DNA from: Margaritispora aquatica
Taxonomy: Eukaryota; Ascomycota; Leotiomycetes; Helotiales; Discinellaceae
Length of the DNA: 64,000 nt
Reading direction: 5' to 3'
Assembly: GCA_007644065.1 (NCBI GenBank)
Contig: VJWN01000006.1
Coordinates: forward strand, 1,821,330-1,885,329
Of this stretch, positions 14,563 through 26,108 are shown in pieces. Made by a program: the position numbers and the translations under genes. The notes under the pieces are model-generated. The model saw only the letters and a program-made list of their open reading frames with translations. It was not told the DNA's origin and searched no databases. Every line of letters begins with the position of its first letter. Positions within the stretch are counted from its first letter, which is position 1.

Positions 14563-16025
14563 CTTCACCGTTTCCCATCTCCACCATCAAAACTCAGGCC
14601 AAGTAAATGTCCTCATCTTGCCCCTCCTCCAAACTTTCTTGGTAATGTTTCCATCGGAGATGATTTTGCATTTATCATGTCATGCCAATGTTTTTGGTTC
14701 GTCCCATAGACATGGCTCGTTTACCTAACTTTCATGTTGAGTTTGGAAAGTCTTGTTTCGTTTCACAGCCTCCATGGTCTTGGCTCCTGCCAGTTAAGAG
14801 TTTCGTTCTCGGTTATCATCTATATGCCGTTAGATATGTGGATCTCGTGGACATCTCCCCTCTTGCGATTTCGAGTAGGCTATCTTACACTTCTGCTTCG
14901 AGAAGGAGTCAAGAACACGATGATAGTAAACTCATATTCCTGACGCCATGAAGCAGGAAGTTGCGCTGACAGAACAATCACAAATGCTGTGCTCGCCGCA
15001 TTGACACGGAATTCAGCGATATCACATGGAAATTCAGATCAGTGCCAAATAACGAAGTCGTCGACAGCAATCCCAACTACGGCTTCCGGCGAGACGCACA
15101 CGGGAGATCAGCACGCCTTCTCTTGATCTTTATCTGATGTTTTTGACACTTTGCCATGTTTCATCTCCGCATTGTTCAGGGCTCGGAAACGTCGGTTCGC
15201 TTAGGTTAACGTTTCGATACCAAGCCAACGAATATATTTGACTTCAACAAGGCATTGTGGTTATCTCCTTCATCCGATCTTCATTTACTTCCTGTGCAGT
15301 CGTACTTTCCATCTCAAAACAGTTCACACTTTTAACCCTTCTATAAGTGATGTATGTCTAGAACAGCTTTTTGAAAACGTGGGAGCTTTTCCGAAAGAAA
15401 ATACCTTTTCCGGACCTTGCAGGCTCGTAGCAAGTCATGGGGGCCGGGAAAGCGCCAAGCTTGTGTTTGTGTTCATCCAAAGACACAAGTCCCGTGCTTG
15501 TTTATATCCCTGATGGTAAAGTGCCTGCAGCAATGTCAGGGATGTCACCGCCAAGAAACGTTTTCCGCCTGCACACCCCGCTTTCGCAATAAACTGGAAC
15601 AAGATGCCACCAACCAGTTTTATGAGCTTCGGTGGAGTGTATCCGAAGATTGATTGTGCAGCTTAGCAGTTTGCAAGGACAAGATGAATTCTATCGGTAG
15701 CCATCATCGAGTTTCGCCATTCTTATGACTAAAAGGTTTATGTGTAGGAGGTGATGTGAGTTTAAGTTCATCCAATCAATTGCCAAGCTCAAGTAATATA
15801 TCAACTCATTTTGTAAGGTTCATACGGTTAATTGCCAAAATGCTGTACCTTTTCCAAGACGGGCCAAGAGTAAATCCGGCTGGGCGACCATCTATACTCG
15901 AGGCATGGATGTTGAATAATTCCGGACAATGGTATAAGTTCAGATCCGCTCTCCACGATTGTGGGATGGTCCTCGATACGCAATCGTGAGATTCCGACGC
16001 TCTTTGCTGCTTGTTCTGCTTCACC
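14563..16025. other. Intergenic, divergent promoter region
   Basis: About 1.5 kb between the oxidase and the lactonase, which are transcribed away from each other. No further gene was recognised. Confidence 0.5.
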
Positions 16026-17258
16026 ATGCATCTATTTCACTCTCTGCTCGTCCAAGCTACTGCTGCAGTAGCTGTCAAGTTGTACATTGCTGAGACAAAC
16101 GGCAATGTCACAACACTCGCTCTGACGCAATCGCACAATTCATACAGCCTTAGTGTCGCGCATAGGACATTGGGATGTCTACCAAATCCAGCTGTTCTGA
16201 TTCACGACAGTGAAAACAAAGTTCTCTACTGCCTCGATCGTGGAGTAGCCGCCTCTACCAATGGCTCCCTGAACTCTTTCTCCATCTCTGACAGTGGAAA
16301 CTTGACGAGAATCGCAAGAGTGAATGCGCCACTTTCAGTCGTATCGGGCACGATTTTCGGAGAAGGTGGAAAGCGAGGCATTGCAACTGCTTCATAGTAA
16401 GTTACCAATGTCTAATTTCAGAATTCACATTAACAAAAACCCAGCAACAGAAGTGCGTACTCAGTAATCGGCCTCGGTGAGAGAGGCGCTGTCACCGATC
16501 CACTCCAGATCGTTTTCCCAGTAATGGCAACTCCAGGTCCAACTCCCCTCCGCCAAGACCGTTCATACCTCCACGAAGCCATCGTGGACCCCACCAAGAA
16601 GTACCTCATCATGCCTGACTTAGGCGCTGACATGATCCGTGTCTTCACCTGGGATAAGAAGACTCTGGCTCCTCTCAAGGAACTCGCTCCTCTGCTCACA
16701 GATGCAGCTGTCGGTCCTCGCCACGGCGTCTTCTGGTACTCGCCTTCGAAAGTTTTGCATTTCATCTTTGTCGGCGAGCTGAACCAGAGAGTGTACTCGT
16801 ACAAACTCACTTACCCAGCCGCTGGAGGCATCACCTGGACTAAAGTGTACTCAATGCCCGGTCTTGGATTCGAGAACGAGCGACCGGCCCAAACATCACC
16901 ACAATCTGAAATCGCGCTCACCCCAGACAACAAATACGTCATCGTCTCTCATCGCGATGTTTCGTTCGCATCGTCGACGATCTATCAATCTGGACCAACG
17001 GATACGCTGTCGACGTTGAAGATTCACTCCAATGGCACTTTGTCGCTGCATCAGTTGGCACCGAGTGGTGGCTGGTCGCCCAGGCAGTTTTCGCTGAATA
17101 AGAAGGGTGATATGTTGGCTGTTGGGCATCAGAATAATCAAAGTGTAGTGGTTTGGAAGAGGGATCTCAGCACGGGTTTGATTGTCACGGGAAGTCCAGC
17201 TGCACAGATCACCCTCTCAGGTCCAGTGGTGGTTACACTGTGGGATGAGAGTTGTTAG
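16026..17258 (+). CDS. Seven-bladed beta-propeller lactonase family protein
   Basis: Exons 16026-16396 and 16445-17258 give 394 residues. The architecture is that of the 6-phosphogluconolactonase / carboxymuconate cyclase-like propeller family. It has repeated short blades, LHEAIVDPTKKYLIMPDLGAD, a GPRHGVF motif in the middle, and a late SEIALTPDNKYVIVSHRD blade. SGGWSPRQFSLNKKGDML comes near the end. The GPRH and SPRQF motifs are typical of the family. The first 16 residues are hydrophobic (LLVQATAAVAV) and may be a signal peptide, which would place it outside the cell. The family hydrolyses or binds lactones. Next to an oligosaccharide oxidase that makes lactones, a role in opening sugar lactones is plausible but unproven. 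Confidence 0.85.
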
Positions 17259-17743
17259 ATAGTAATTGGTGGTATATTTGGATGGCACTATGCCGGAGTG
17301 AGAATTGGATTCAATACCAAGAGCAACATATGTCATCTATTGAGTCGTGATTCACATCGGATTTCATTGAAATTATGATATCAAGGACACCACGAGTACC
17401 CAACAACCAAGAACAGGCAGACCAGCGATTTGACTCAGTGGGAGAGCACAAATCTTATAATTCTGTTGTCCCTGGATCGAAACCAGGAGTCGCTATGTAA
17501 TTTGTTCAACTTTTTGGTCTTTTGGATGTGCCAGCAAGCGAATGATCTGAGTCACTCACTATTTTAGGTAGGGCGGGCTTAGCTTACTAGCTTTCGACAC
17601 TTCACTAAATGACTAGCATGTAAACTTGGTGCTTGGTGTGTTTGTTATAGGTATAGGCGGGTTGATAATGGGTATTCTCGTAAATTGTGAAGTACTATCA
17701 TAGTCGTTTAAACATGTTTAGCTCCTAGCTGTACCCCAAAATT
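17259..17743. other. Intergenic with tRNA-like sequence
   Basis: Spacer between the lactonase and the dead oxidoreductase. It contains the tRNA-like element at 17425-17494 and otherwise nothing recognised. Confidence 0.5.
17425..17494 (+). tRNA. tRNA-like sequence, probably a tRNA pseudogene (Ile-UAU type?)
   Basis: About 70 nt. GCGATTT pairs with the 3' end AGTCGC (with G-T pairs). CTCAGTGGGAGAG looks like a D arm with box A. CCTGG-ATCGAAA-CCAGG is a perfect 5-bp T arm with a seven-base loop. The middle loop CTTATAA would place UAU at the anticodon, but that stem has at least two mismatches and the D stem is one base short. The T loop starts with A instead of T. It looks like a decayed tRNA or tRNA-derived repeat rather than a working gene. 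Confidence 0.35.
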
Positions 17744-19409
17744 CTACAACAGATTTGGAAGTTCATAAATGCTAGCACGAGCGATTCTATTTGGCGTACA
17801 AATAAACTCCTCTGACAGCCAATCTTCCACTACACCTTTTGGTTTCCAGTATTGCTTTTTAAAATCTTCCTTATCACGACCAAGGACCATGAGCCCAACA
17901 GCCACACCACTAAGCCAGCCAACAACCATGCCCGATCCATTAAACCCAGCAGAGATCCATTCCGAAGCACCAGGAGCATCTGAATCACCTCGAGCACCAG
18001 TCTCCATGGTTTTCAGATGACGTTTCGTGAGTTTTGGTGACAATCTTCCAACAAATGGCATCATATCTGTCGTAAACCCATTGAACCACTCCAAACGGCC
18101 TTAACACTAGACTCCCTCCCACCCCAGACCCTCGAAGCAAATGAGTTTGGCAGCAATCCACTCAAATAGCACACAATCGGATGACACAACTTATCATCTC
18201 CCCACTGTCCAAATTCATCGAATCCATTCTGAGGACTATGGATCGTACCACCTCCAAGCATAATCTCGCCACCAACCCCATTGTCTATCACCATCACGTA
18301 CACCAGGTAGTTGAGTGATATACTCAAAGTCCTTGGCTCCCGCTATGGACCAAGATACGGTCCCATTGGAATGCGGAAACTCCTTTGCGGGGCGCTGGGC
18401 AGACATGTGTCCTCGCACAGGGAAAATGTTGCCCACGAGACCGGGCTCGAGGGTTGCGGCAAAGGTGTCGGTTGCGTGAATGACTTAATTGCACTTGATG
18501 TTTCCACGAGAGGTGTGCAGCAGAAATGGCACTCCGGGTTCATCTATTGTTGTGATTGTTTCCACCATTGTACCGGTTTCGATGGAGAAATTGCCTGGAA
18601 ATTCCTTGAGCAAGTCATCGTAGATGGATATCACAAATCTGTAGGGCCACATAGCTCCGCTGGAATAAGTCATACCACCAAGGAAGTGCTCATTGAAGAC
18701 AAGCTTCTGATGTTGATGATATTAAAAATTGAGCTCCTAATGGAACGCTAATAGACTCACCTCTTGAATTTCCTTCGCATCAAGCAGCTCAATAGTCCCC
18801 GCCAACTCAGGCCAATCCTTTTTCAAAGCATCCAGTATCTCAATCACCTCATGTAGCATCTTCTCATCGGTGAATGCATCCACTGTCACCACATCCCTAA
18901 TCTCTCCTCCCACCAACCACTCCACATCCGCCACCTTCTCTATCAAAGACTTGGTTAATAACATAAACTCGACCATTTTCTTCGCGCTCTCCTTCCCAAA
19001 GCGCTTCTTTAATTTTGCAAACTCAACCACCAATGCAACTTTCACGTTTTCCATTCCTTCCCGTCGCACCACTGCACATCTCATGACCCTCCAGGATCGT
19101 TACTTTCCGCGAGAGATTCACAACTCGACATTCATGTAAGATCGTGTGCGCGATGCTGGCGCCTGAGATACCCGAGCCGATGATTACGATGTCTGCTGTG
19201 TCGGGGAGATGCTTAGACTGCGTGTTTACCAGCGCTGGGTATATTGGGTGCTGTTGCTAGAAAGACGTGGCGGGATTGGAATGCGGGAGCTGAGGTGCGT
19301 TGATGCGTGATAGGACTTGCTCGAAAGCTAGATTGCTCTCGGCTACTACGTTGAGTAGACCACGGAAACCATAGTACGTGCTCCGGAGAAATGAAAGTAC
19401 TGCACCCAT
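17744..19409 (-). pseudogene. DAO-type FAD-dependent oxidoreductase, dead
   Basis: The fragments follow the order of a DadA/DAO-family oxidoreductase of about 500 residues. They begin with an N-terminal leader from the ATG at 19409, then the Rossmann FAD motif DIVIIGSGISGASIAH, then CSGATGR. An intron with a good GTGAGT donor (18760) and acceptor (18707) follows, then KLVFNEHFLGGMTYSSGAMWP, GHMSAQRP, GGEIMLGGG, FTTDMMPFVGRLS and the C-terminal AGFNGSGMV. Lesions are a TAG at 19260-19258, a TAA at 18487-18485, a frameshift between about 18330 and 18290, and another near 18095. These proteins oxidise amino acids or N-methyl compounds. With four lesions the gene cannot make a full product. The text between lesions is still highly recognisable, so decay is moderate in age. 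Confidence 0.85.
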
Positions 19410-20030
19410 GGTCGTTACGTTATATATATGATGTTGAGAGTATGAGCAAAAGTTCTGGTAAATGCCTGTATTGAGTTTTCATGTTTGAGTGCTGGTGGTA
19501 TTTTGAAATAGCATATTTGACTATCTAGAAGAAATACTCGGGATGTTGGGTTGACTGCCTGAAGAGGAGCCGAAACTGAGCCATGTGGACTCCATAGATA
19601 TAAAACCTCCTAAAAGGAGTTGCCAAGCGAGCCCCTATCTCGCCTCATCTGCCTTTAAGATACAGCACAGCTAAACTCACCGTAGGACTAACATACTGGT
19701 ATAGGTTTCCTCGCTCTAAAACTCAACAGCAAGAAACCGATCAAGTGTACATTGGTGCTTGTATTTCTTCGTGAATCTGACAATGAGCAAAACACAACGC
19801 ATTCCACATGCATCGTGATGTCCACATTGAAGATCCTGATATTTTCGAGTATTGGAGTATTATTCCAACTTCTATAGTCTCTGAGACTATGTCAAAACGA
19901 CCCTTAAGGTCAGGGCTCAAGTGATTCTTCTGAGCCTTGAATTACTATGAAAACAATGATTTTGGATATTGTGGGCCAATAAAAGTAATACCATTAAATT
20001 GAGGATCTCTAACTAACTAACTGATAATAT
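19410..20030. other. Intergenic
   Basis: Promoter side of the dead oxidoreductase (TATATATA just upstream of 19409) and 3' flank of the membrane protein gene. AT-rich, with nothing else recognised. Confidence 0.5.
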
Positions 20031-22434
20031 TCAAGGCTCTCTACTATTAGACTGCATTTGATAGCTGTTTAGTGCTGATCCATTCAGAGTCACTGGTTGC
20101 ACACTCTGCTCCTTTTTCACCACCCCTTTCGACTCCTCCTTTGGGGGCCTAAACCTAACCATCTTCACCCTCTGCCACTTTCCAATCCTCCCGTTCATCA
20201 CATTCGCAGCAGTAACACTACTCCTCCTTCTCCTACTCCTCCCACTCAAGAGCATCCACCAAGTCCTGTCCTCCTCGCCCTCTTCCCCTGTCCTGCGAAA
20301 ACTCCACCCCCCATCATCCATGTGCTTGTACTTCAAGAAAGCCCTTTGGGTTTTCTTCGGCACAGGTAACTTGCCGTGCGTGCGCTGGCAAAACAGTACG
20401 CCTAGTTCGTCTTCTCGTGTAGCGCCCAGGACGGATGAGAATGTCCTGTCATGCGCAGCGCCGTTGGAGATGTACGCCCATGTTCCAAGCATGTTGGCGA
20501 TGAGAGTGGCGAGAATGGCGAAGCCGTAGGACAGAAAGAGCGTGGTACTGTTATAGGAGTAGCGATTGACAGTGTTGGTTTGCGATACTGTGGTGTTGTA
20601 ATCAGGGCTGTTATATTGTTAACCTCACAACTCTACAGCATAGTAATATCGCACTTACGACAGAAGACGACTGCTCATGAAACCGATTGTCGTGTTGAAT
20701 GCCAGCTCTTCTATGAGGGCTTGCAATGTCCTGTTCCGCGCCATCGCCTTGTCCTCTAGTCTCTGGTCGCTTAAGTTCCCACTTGGAGGCTTATCAGGAT
20801 TGGGGAGATAGAGCGCATTGTTGTAGTCGAAGAATGGATCAAGATCTACACTCCCCAAAAGACTGTTATGTTCAAGTGGCGCCGCGATCTCACTGAATTT
20901 TCGGCCAGCGTTATTGTCGACCCACCAACCCATGGAGCCAACAAGCTGATCGGTCAATGCCCACATGACGGCAGAATATGAATGTAAAGCGAAGTCTGTG
21001 GGGGTATTGAGATCGTCCTTGGGATAGGGCATCAGTTTGATAGGTTTTGTTGCGGTGTTCTTCGTGATTGTTTGGTTGCCGAACTCAAACTTGAAGTTCA
21101 CGTCATAAGATGAGTTCCAGAGTCGGCACACAAGGTAATGCGTCTCGTTCACCTTGTCTCCAGTGGAGTTTAAGCCGTATCTTTGAAAGGTTGACCAAAT
21201 TTCATTGGATCCATTAACTGGCTTTTGCATGCGGACATCTGAGACATCCTCGGCAAGTTCAGGATCAGTCACATTTCCACCGTTGAGAATAAACTCATTT
21301 GGGACAAACCCGAAATATGCCATTGCCAATTCGGTGTAGTTATCTATCGGAAGGGACATTCTTAGATTCTTTATGTGGTCGATGATTTCGATCTGTGTCG
21401 TGTTTGCATCTTCACACTGCACACTTGGGCCGAAGAATGACAAGGAGTAGGAGGAATTGAGTGATGGGCCATTGAGTGGTAAGATGTTGCCCGTGGTTGC
21501 TGTTGCTGCTGTTAATCTAGCCACAATTGTTCTCGGAGCCACGAAGAGCTTATACGTATCGTTAAATCCAAATATGGTGTTGTTTTGAAGAGGAACCGAG
21601 TAAGCGAACCGAGGATATTGCGTTGATGAATTGGTTGATATATCCAAACGCGGAACGAGCATAGTTGTTTCAGTAACATTGGATCCAGGCACAACAGTAA
21701 GGGTTGCAGGCGTGAAGAGTGATGGAATTTGAAGTAGCCTTCCAATTCTCGTCAATGACAGATCGGTTTCGGATTTCTCTCAACATACCAGACAAGCAAA
21801 GCGAGACAAGAGCCAATCTTTATTTTCCACCACATCTCAAGACTGAATAATCCCATGATTGCTTTATCTGCCTCAAAGGCCGAGTCTAAACAGATCACCG
21901 AGACTGTTCTAGTCCTCAGTGTTTTCCAAAGCCATTGAGTGTAAGCGAAGCCAACCGAACCTGCAAGCGCAAACTGGGTGGCGAATGCGAAGAAATTGCC
22001 AATTCTGAGGACTTCATTAGCAGCTTTACAGCCCAAGTGATCCTCTCAGAGCGCTTCTTATCGCTAATATTTCAGTTATATACTAACCTCAACACTGTTC
22101 CTTGCTGAGAAGGACTCCCAACTATTTCGCTATTGTATGAATTATAGAACGAGTGATGCGCAACAGCCATTAAGATCCCAACAATGAACGTTGAAACCAT
22201 GCTCGCAGGAGATTTCCAATAGACATAATCCACTGGGGCCTGATCCTCGCTCACTGGATTGGAAGAAGCATTTTGAAGCTGTAGAGGCCCTGCGGTGGCA
22301 TCTGAATTTGACCGTTCCACAGCCGACCCTGAACGATGTCTCGGTTCATTATTTGTATTGACTTCGGTTGATCCTGGCGAGACCGGATGATCTGCTATCG
22401 TGACTCTCCTTGATAGCTCGTGCGTCTCAGTCAT
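20031..22434 (-). CDS. Large-ectodomain membrane protein of unknown function
   Basis: Exons 22434-22088, 22004-21789, 21738-20659 and 20607-20031 give 739 residues. The N-terminal 65 residues are polar and cytosolic. Helices follow: MVSTFIVGILMAVAHHSFY, then one beginning FFAFATQFALAGSVGFAY, then one beginning IKIGSCLALLVW. A non-cytosolic domain of about 400 residues with many N-x-S/T sites comes next, then a final helix (TTLFLSYGFAILATLIANMLG). The basic tail has an Arg-rich block. This order (three helices, glycosylated ectodomain, one helix) is a widespread fungal family, often misleadingly labelled formylmethionine deformylase-like in databases. I see no deformylase motif. A plasma-membrane or vacuolar location is likely, and the function is unknown. 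The telomere-proximal gene at 61503-63326 has a comparable layout. Confidence 0.75.
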
Positions 22435-23665
22435 ACTGCCTGAAGGGAATTTTGTATCCTGAATTGAGAATTGGCATAGGATTTTGTTTTGCGTGAAGAC
22501 GAAATACTGCCCAAAACTGTCAATGAGAGATCCTTATAGGAATCCGTCACAGTCTGGTTATGCAACACATTTTCAATATCCCTAGCATTCATGATGCAGA
22601 GTGCCAGTCGCTAATTGGACTGAAAAAAACACTGAATTGAATTGTTTCTGGGGTCAAGATACCAGCAGCAGGCTGTGTCGTATCGTGTGTATCCTGCTTG
22701 GAAATCGACAGTGGGAGTTTGTTGCAAATGTCACAGATGTCTTCTGATCGTAGTCATTGCCAAGCTGGAGTAGGGTGCGATTGCAGATACACAATCCAAG
22801 TGGATGGCCAATGGAAGACTTGGAGACTAGGTGGCCTTGCAAATACAGCCTCCACTACTTTTAATTGTATGGAATTTAACCGTACCAGCCTTATGCGTGC
22901 CAAGGGCTTTTCGTGCATCAACACACCCATCCTTGTTTGCGAGTGTAGGTAATTCGGAGGCTGTGAATGCAAAGTGCAAGATGTTGGCAAACGCCTCTGG
23001 AAGCCTAATCACAAACCAGTCGAGGATGCGAGCGAACCTCCCATTGTCTCCCTTACGATTTGAATTTGGCTCTGTAGTCCCATGCATAGCATACGGAGGT
23101 AAATGTTATTCGGGTGAAAACAATCATATTCTCTAATTGATCAGGGCCGCATCTAGATGGTCTAACTTATTAACGGCGCATCCCTAGCAAGGGGTTAGCA
23201 AGAGTGCTCAAGTATGCAGTCAACGCGCGCATTTTTTCTCGTGTGCTTTGAAGGAGCGACTTCCCAGCAAAGGTATTCGCTATCCCGTAGAAAGACGAGA
23301 ATAAAGTATGGATATTCATTCTGCTGGTATGTATAGTCATCAAATGTCTGAGGATACACGGAAATAATTAGGCGAGATACTCGGGGAAGGAAAAGAGAGA
23401 GTACACGAATGAGAGCGTTGCTTGTGGCCTAAAGGCTCTATGGTTGTACGGAATGAAGGGCTATGCAAAATGTGTGGTGGAAGGGATAATGTCCAACCAC
23501 AAGAAACCCAAGGTATGTGCGAGGAACTCGAAAACTCGAAGAGGTCGAGTAGGCCTTTGTGGCTTAGGATTAAATGGTATACGCAGCAGCGCTCGCTTTC
23601 TACAATAATTCTACAATGAAAGAAAATTTGCCTTTGATGCATGCACAATGTTGCCAGTATCAACT
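22435..23665. other. Intergenic
   Basis: About 1.2 kb. Overlapping open frames at 22830-23130 on both strands have no motif I recognise. Promoter of the membrane protein gene and 3' flank of SED5. Confidence 0.45.
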
Positions 23666-24724
23666 TCACCCTGCTATGAGTACCCATAATCTGATGTAGT
23701 TAGTTTCAGTGTCACCATAGTAAACGAAGGACTTACAAGAAGAACACCATGAGAACACCAAACATCTTGGCAACCAACCAGCGATTGCCAGACACCCTCG
23801 ACCAGTACTTCAGTAGTTCTCTCTGAGCACCTTGCACATTATCCACCACGTCCTCAGTATTCGCATCAATTCTCTGTATCATCTCACTTTGTTCCGACAC
23901 CATGGATGCTAATTGTCCAAAAATACCCCCTAATTCCTGGATCGTTCTTTCAATAGCCTCTATAGCCTCCCCTCTTTGCTGAATATACGCGTTCTGAGGC
24001 TGTGCTTCCTCCATCATCAGCAGTTGCTGATCTCCCACTGGATTTAGGGACAGTAAATCTTGCCCTGGCCCGGGCGATCCGCGGTTGGGCGTGCTGTATA
24101 GCGGTGATGCAGATTGTTGGATTTGTGGCTGGATGTGTGCTGATACCGAGGATACGAAATTCTCTGTCCTCGCTCGAGATGCCTGGATATTCTTCGTCCG
24201 TACCTCGAGTACATCCTTGAAATTGACCGACACATCCGTGAGCTTTCCTTGCAACAAAAACACCACGTTCTTGTTATGCTCCCCTTCTTGGTCGGCTTTT
24301 GGATGTTGGGCGCGGGATAGGCTTTGAAGTCCCGAGATTTGTTGGTTGAGGGAAGACAGATCTTGCTTGATAATAGATGTTAATTCGTTGATTTCCACGG
24401 GCCGGTCATCGAAAAGAGTCTTGCGCTTGGCCACTATTCCAGTCAGTTTTGCACAGCCGGAAGAAAATTGGTACGCATACATTGTGCCAACTTTTCCAGT
24501 TTCCCCATTGTCCCGGATATCCCTCTCCCTATTTCAGCAGCCCTCCTTGCAAACTCCGACCTCTTTGGCTTCCCATCTGCGCTTCCATTCGCCGCACTCT
24601 TCTGCGAGTCCGTCAAGAGTGACTGTCTCTGTGCGCCGACTTTGGAGGAAGCCTGTCTCTTCTGTACTTGTTGCAGGACTGAGCGGAACTCGTTGGTACG
24701 GTCCTGGATTGACGAGACTGCCAT
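23666..24724 (-). CDS. sed5: Syntaxin-5 type t-SNARE Sed5
   Basis: Exons 24724-24481, 24433-23737 and 23690-23666 give 321 residues, the usual size. The N-terminus has VSSIQDRTNEFRSVLQQ, the Sly1-binding type peptide of Sed5/syntaxin 5. Then come the Habc helices with LAKRKTLFDDRPVEINELT. The SNARE helix (about residues 227-290) is ERTIQELGGIFGQLASMV, continuing through QSEMIQRIDANTEDV; its central glutamine makes it a Qa-SNARE. A single C-terminal membrane anchor ends the protein (FGVLMVFFLLWVLIAG). The last exon encodes just eight residues and was found by splicing. The protein sits on the cis-Golgi and takes part in ER-to-Golgi and intra-Golgi fusion. It is essential in yeast and single-copy in most fungi. 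An upstream frame extension lacks ATG, so 24724 is the start. Confidence 0.95.
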
Positions 24725-26108
24725 GGCGAGATGGGAGTGCAAGCGCACAACTATCGCACCGTGTAGTAAGAGGGCCAGATGAGCCTCGCCAGTTGGAAGA
24801 AGTGTTGCCCGGAGTGTCTAATGAGGTGGTTGTATTCTTGGTAGGTATGCAATGCGCCGAGGAGTGAATGGCTGAGGAATACTAATTCGATGGATTGTGT
24901 TCAGTGCCTCTGGATGATTTGGTATATCTCGACAATGTGGGCGGACGAAGGAGTAGTATTAGGATGGAAAAGAGAAGCCGTAGTCGTGGTCGGAGTGATT
25001 GTGGTTGTGGTTGTGGTTGAAATTTGTTGAGTTGATTGATGTCCAAAGGTTCACAGGTTCACAGGTTCAAAGGTTCAAACGGACAGATGGTGGTGTTTCA
25101 CGGTGCCTGTGTCTGTCCTGTCATGTCCTGCACCTGTCCTGGTCTTGCGTTGAGTGGAGTGGCTAGAGAGTGGCTAGAGAGTGGCACAAAGAGTGTGTGG
25201 CGTTCAAATTATCGTATAATGTTTCGTGTTCTTTGAATGTTCCAGGTTCCAGCTCCCTCCCATTCTGGACTGGACAGTCAGTCATTAGTAATGAAAGGTA
25301 TAAGGTATGGTATTACTTGATGCCTAAGACGCAAGGCTCTCAAGGCATCAATATTACAAAGACATTTCTTAAATTAGATGTCGCAGGATTCCTGACGAAT
25401 TACCTAAGCCCACTCACTCCCTTCCTCCATCTGTCCAATCATTCCTCTCAATTCATCCCATCGATCCACTCACTGTGGCTGTGCAGTCTTCAAGCTGTCC
25501 CCCCCCACCCACCATAGTACTACCTAGGCACTGTAAAACTGACTCTGGGGGAGAAAGCTATCACTCACCAATGGCGCACGGCGTGGCGGCTCATCATCGC
25601 TCATCGCTCATCGTCGTCGTCGTCCAGTGCCAGCCAGCCAGTTTGTTGATCGCATCCCCCCCCCCCCCCCCCGACACTCCAGCTCCCAAGGCAAAGCACC
25701 ACACGGCTAACAAATTATCCCATCTTTTCCTAAGCCAGATCCGCCTCTGCCTCTCCACATACATCTGCATTCTTACCTTAACTGTCCTGTCCTGTATTGT
25801 ATATTATATTATACTATTTTATGTCTCTTCTTCTAGGTTGGCTCTGACCCCGACCCATTGGTGTAACCTTTGTTTGCGACCGCATCATATACCATACTTT
25901 AGCGTCGCCAGCCTTGGGGCAACATCTCACCTGAACAGTTAGTTGCAATACAGCCGCAATTAAGCTTCGATCGACACTCCTAATTCCAACTTCACCATCA
26001 CAGATATCCAACCTGGATTTCAATACCAATGTCTGCCTGGACGCATCGATAAACTTCGCATGAACAACGAGCAGCTCTGTCTCTGCGCACCTAATACACA
26101 CACGCGCG
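24725..26108. other. Divergent promoter region with low-complexity DNA
   Basis: 1.4 kb between SED5 and the giant gene. It is full of simple repeats: GTGGTTGTGGTTG-like tracts at about 25000-25020, GGTTCA/CA repeats at 25048-25080, and a run of 17 C. The pyrimidine-rich plus strand near 25700-25830 resembles a fungal core promoter for the rightward gene. Confidence 0.5.
25656..25672. repeat. C homopolymer (17 nt)
   Basis: Uninterrupted run of 17 C in the promoter region upstream of the giant gene. Such runs are length-unstable and prone to sequencing error. Confidence 0.9.

Noticed and set aside
22827..23136. Overlapping frames on both strands
   Set aside because: Neither has a recognisable domain or splice partners; likely chance.
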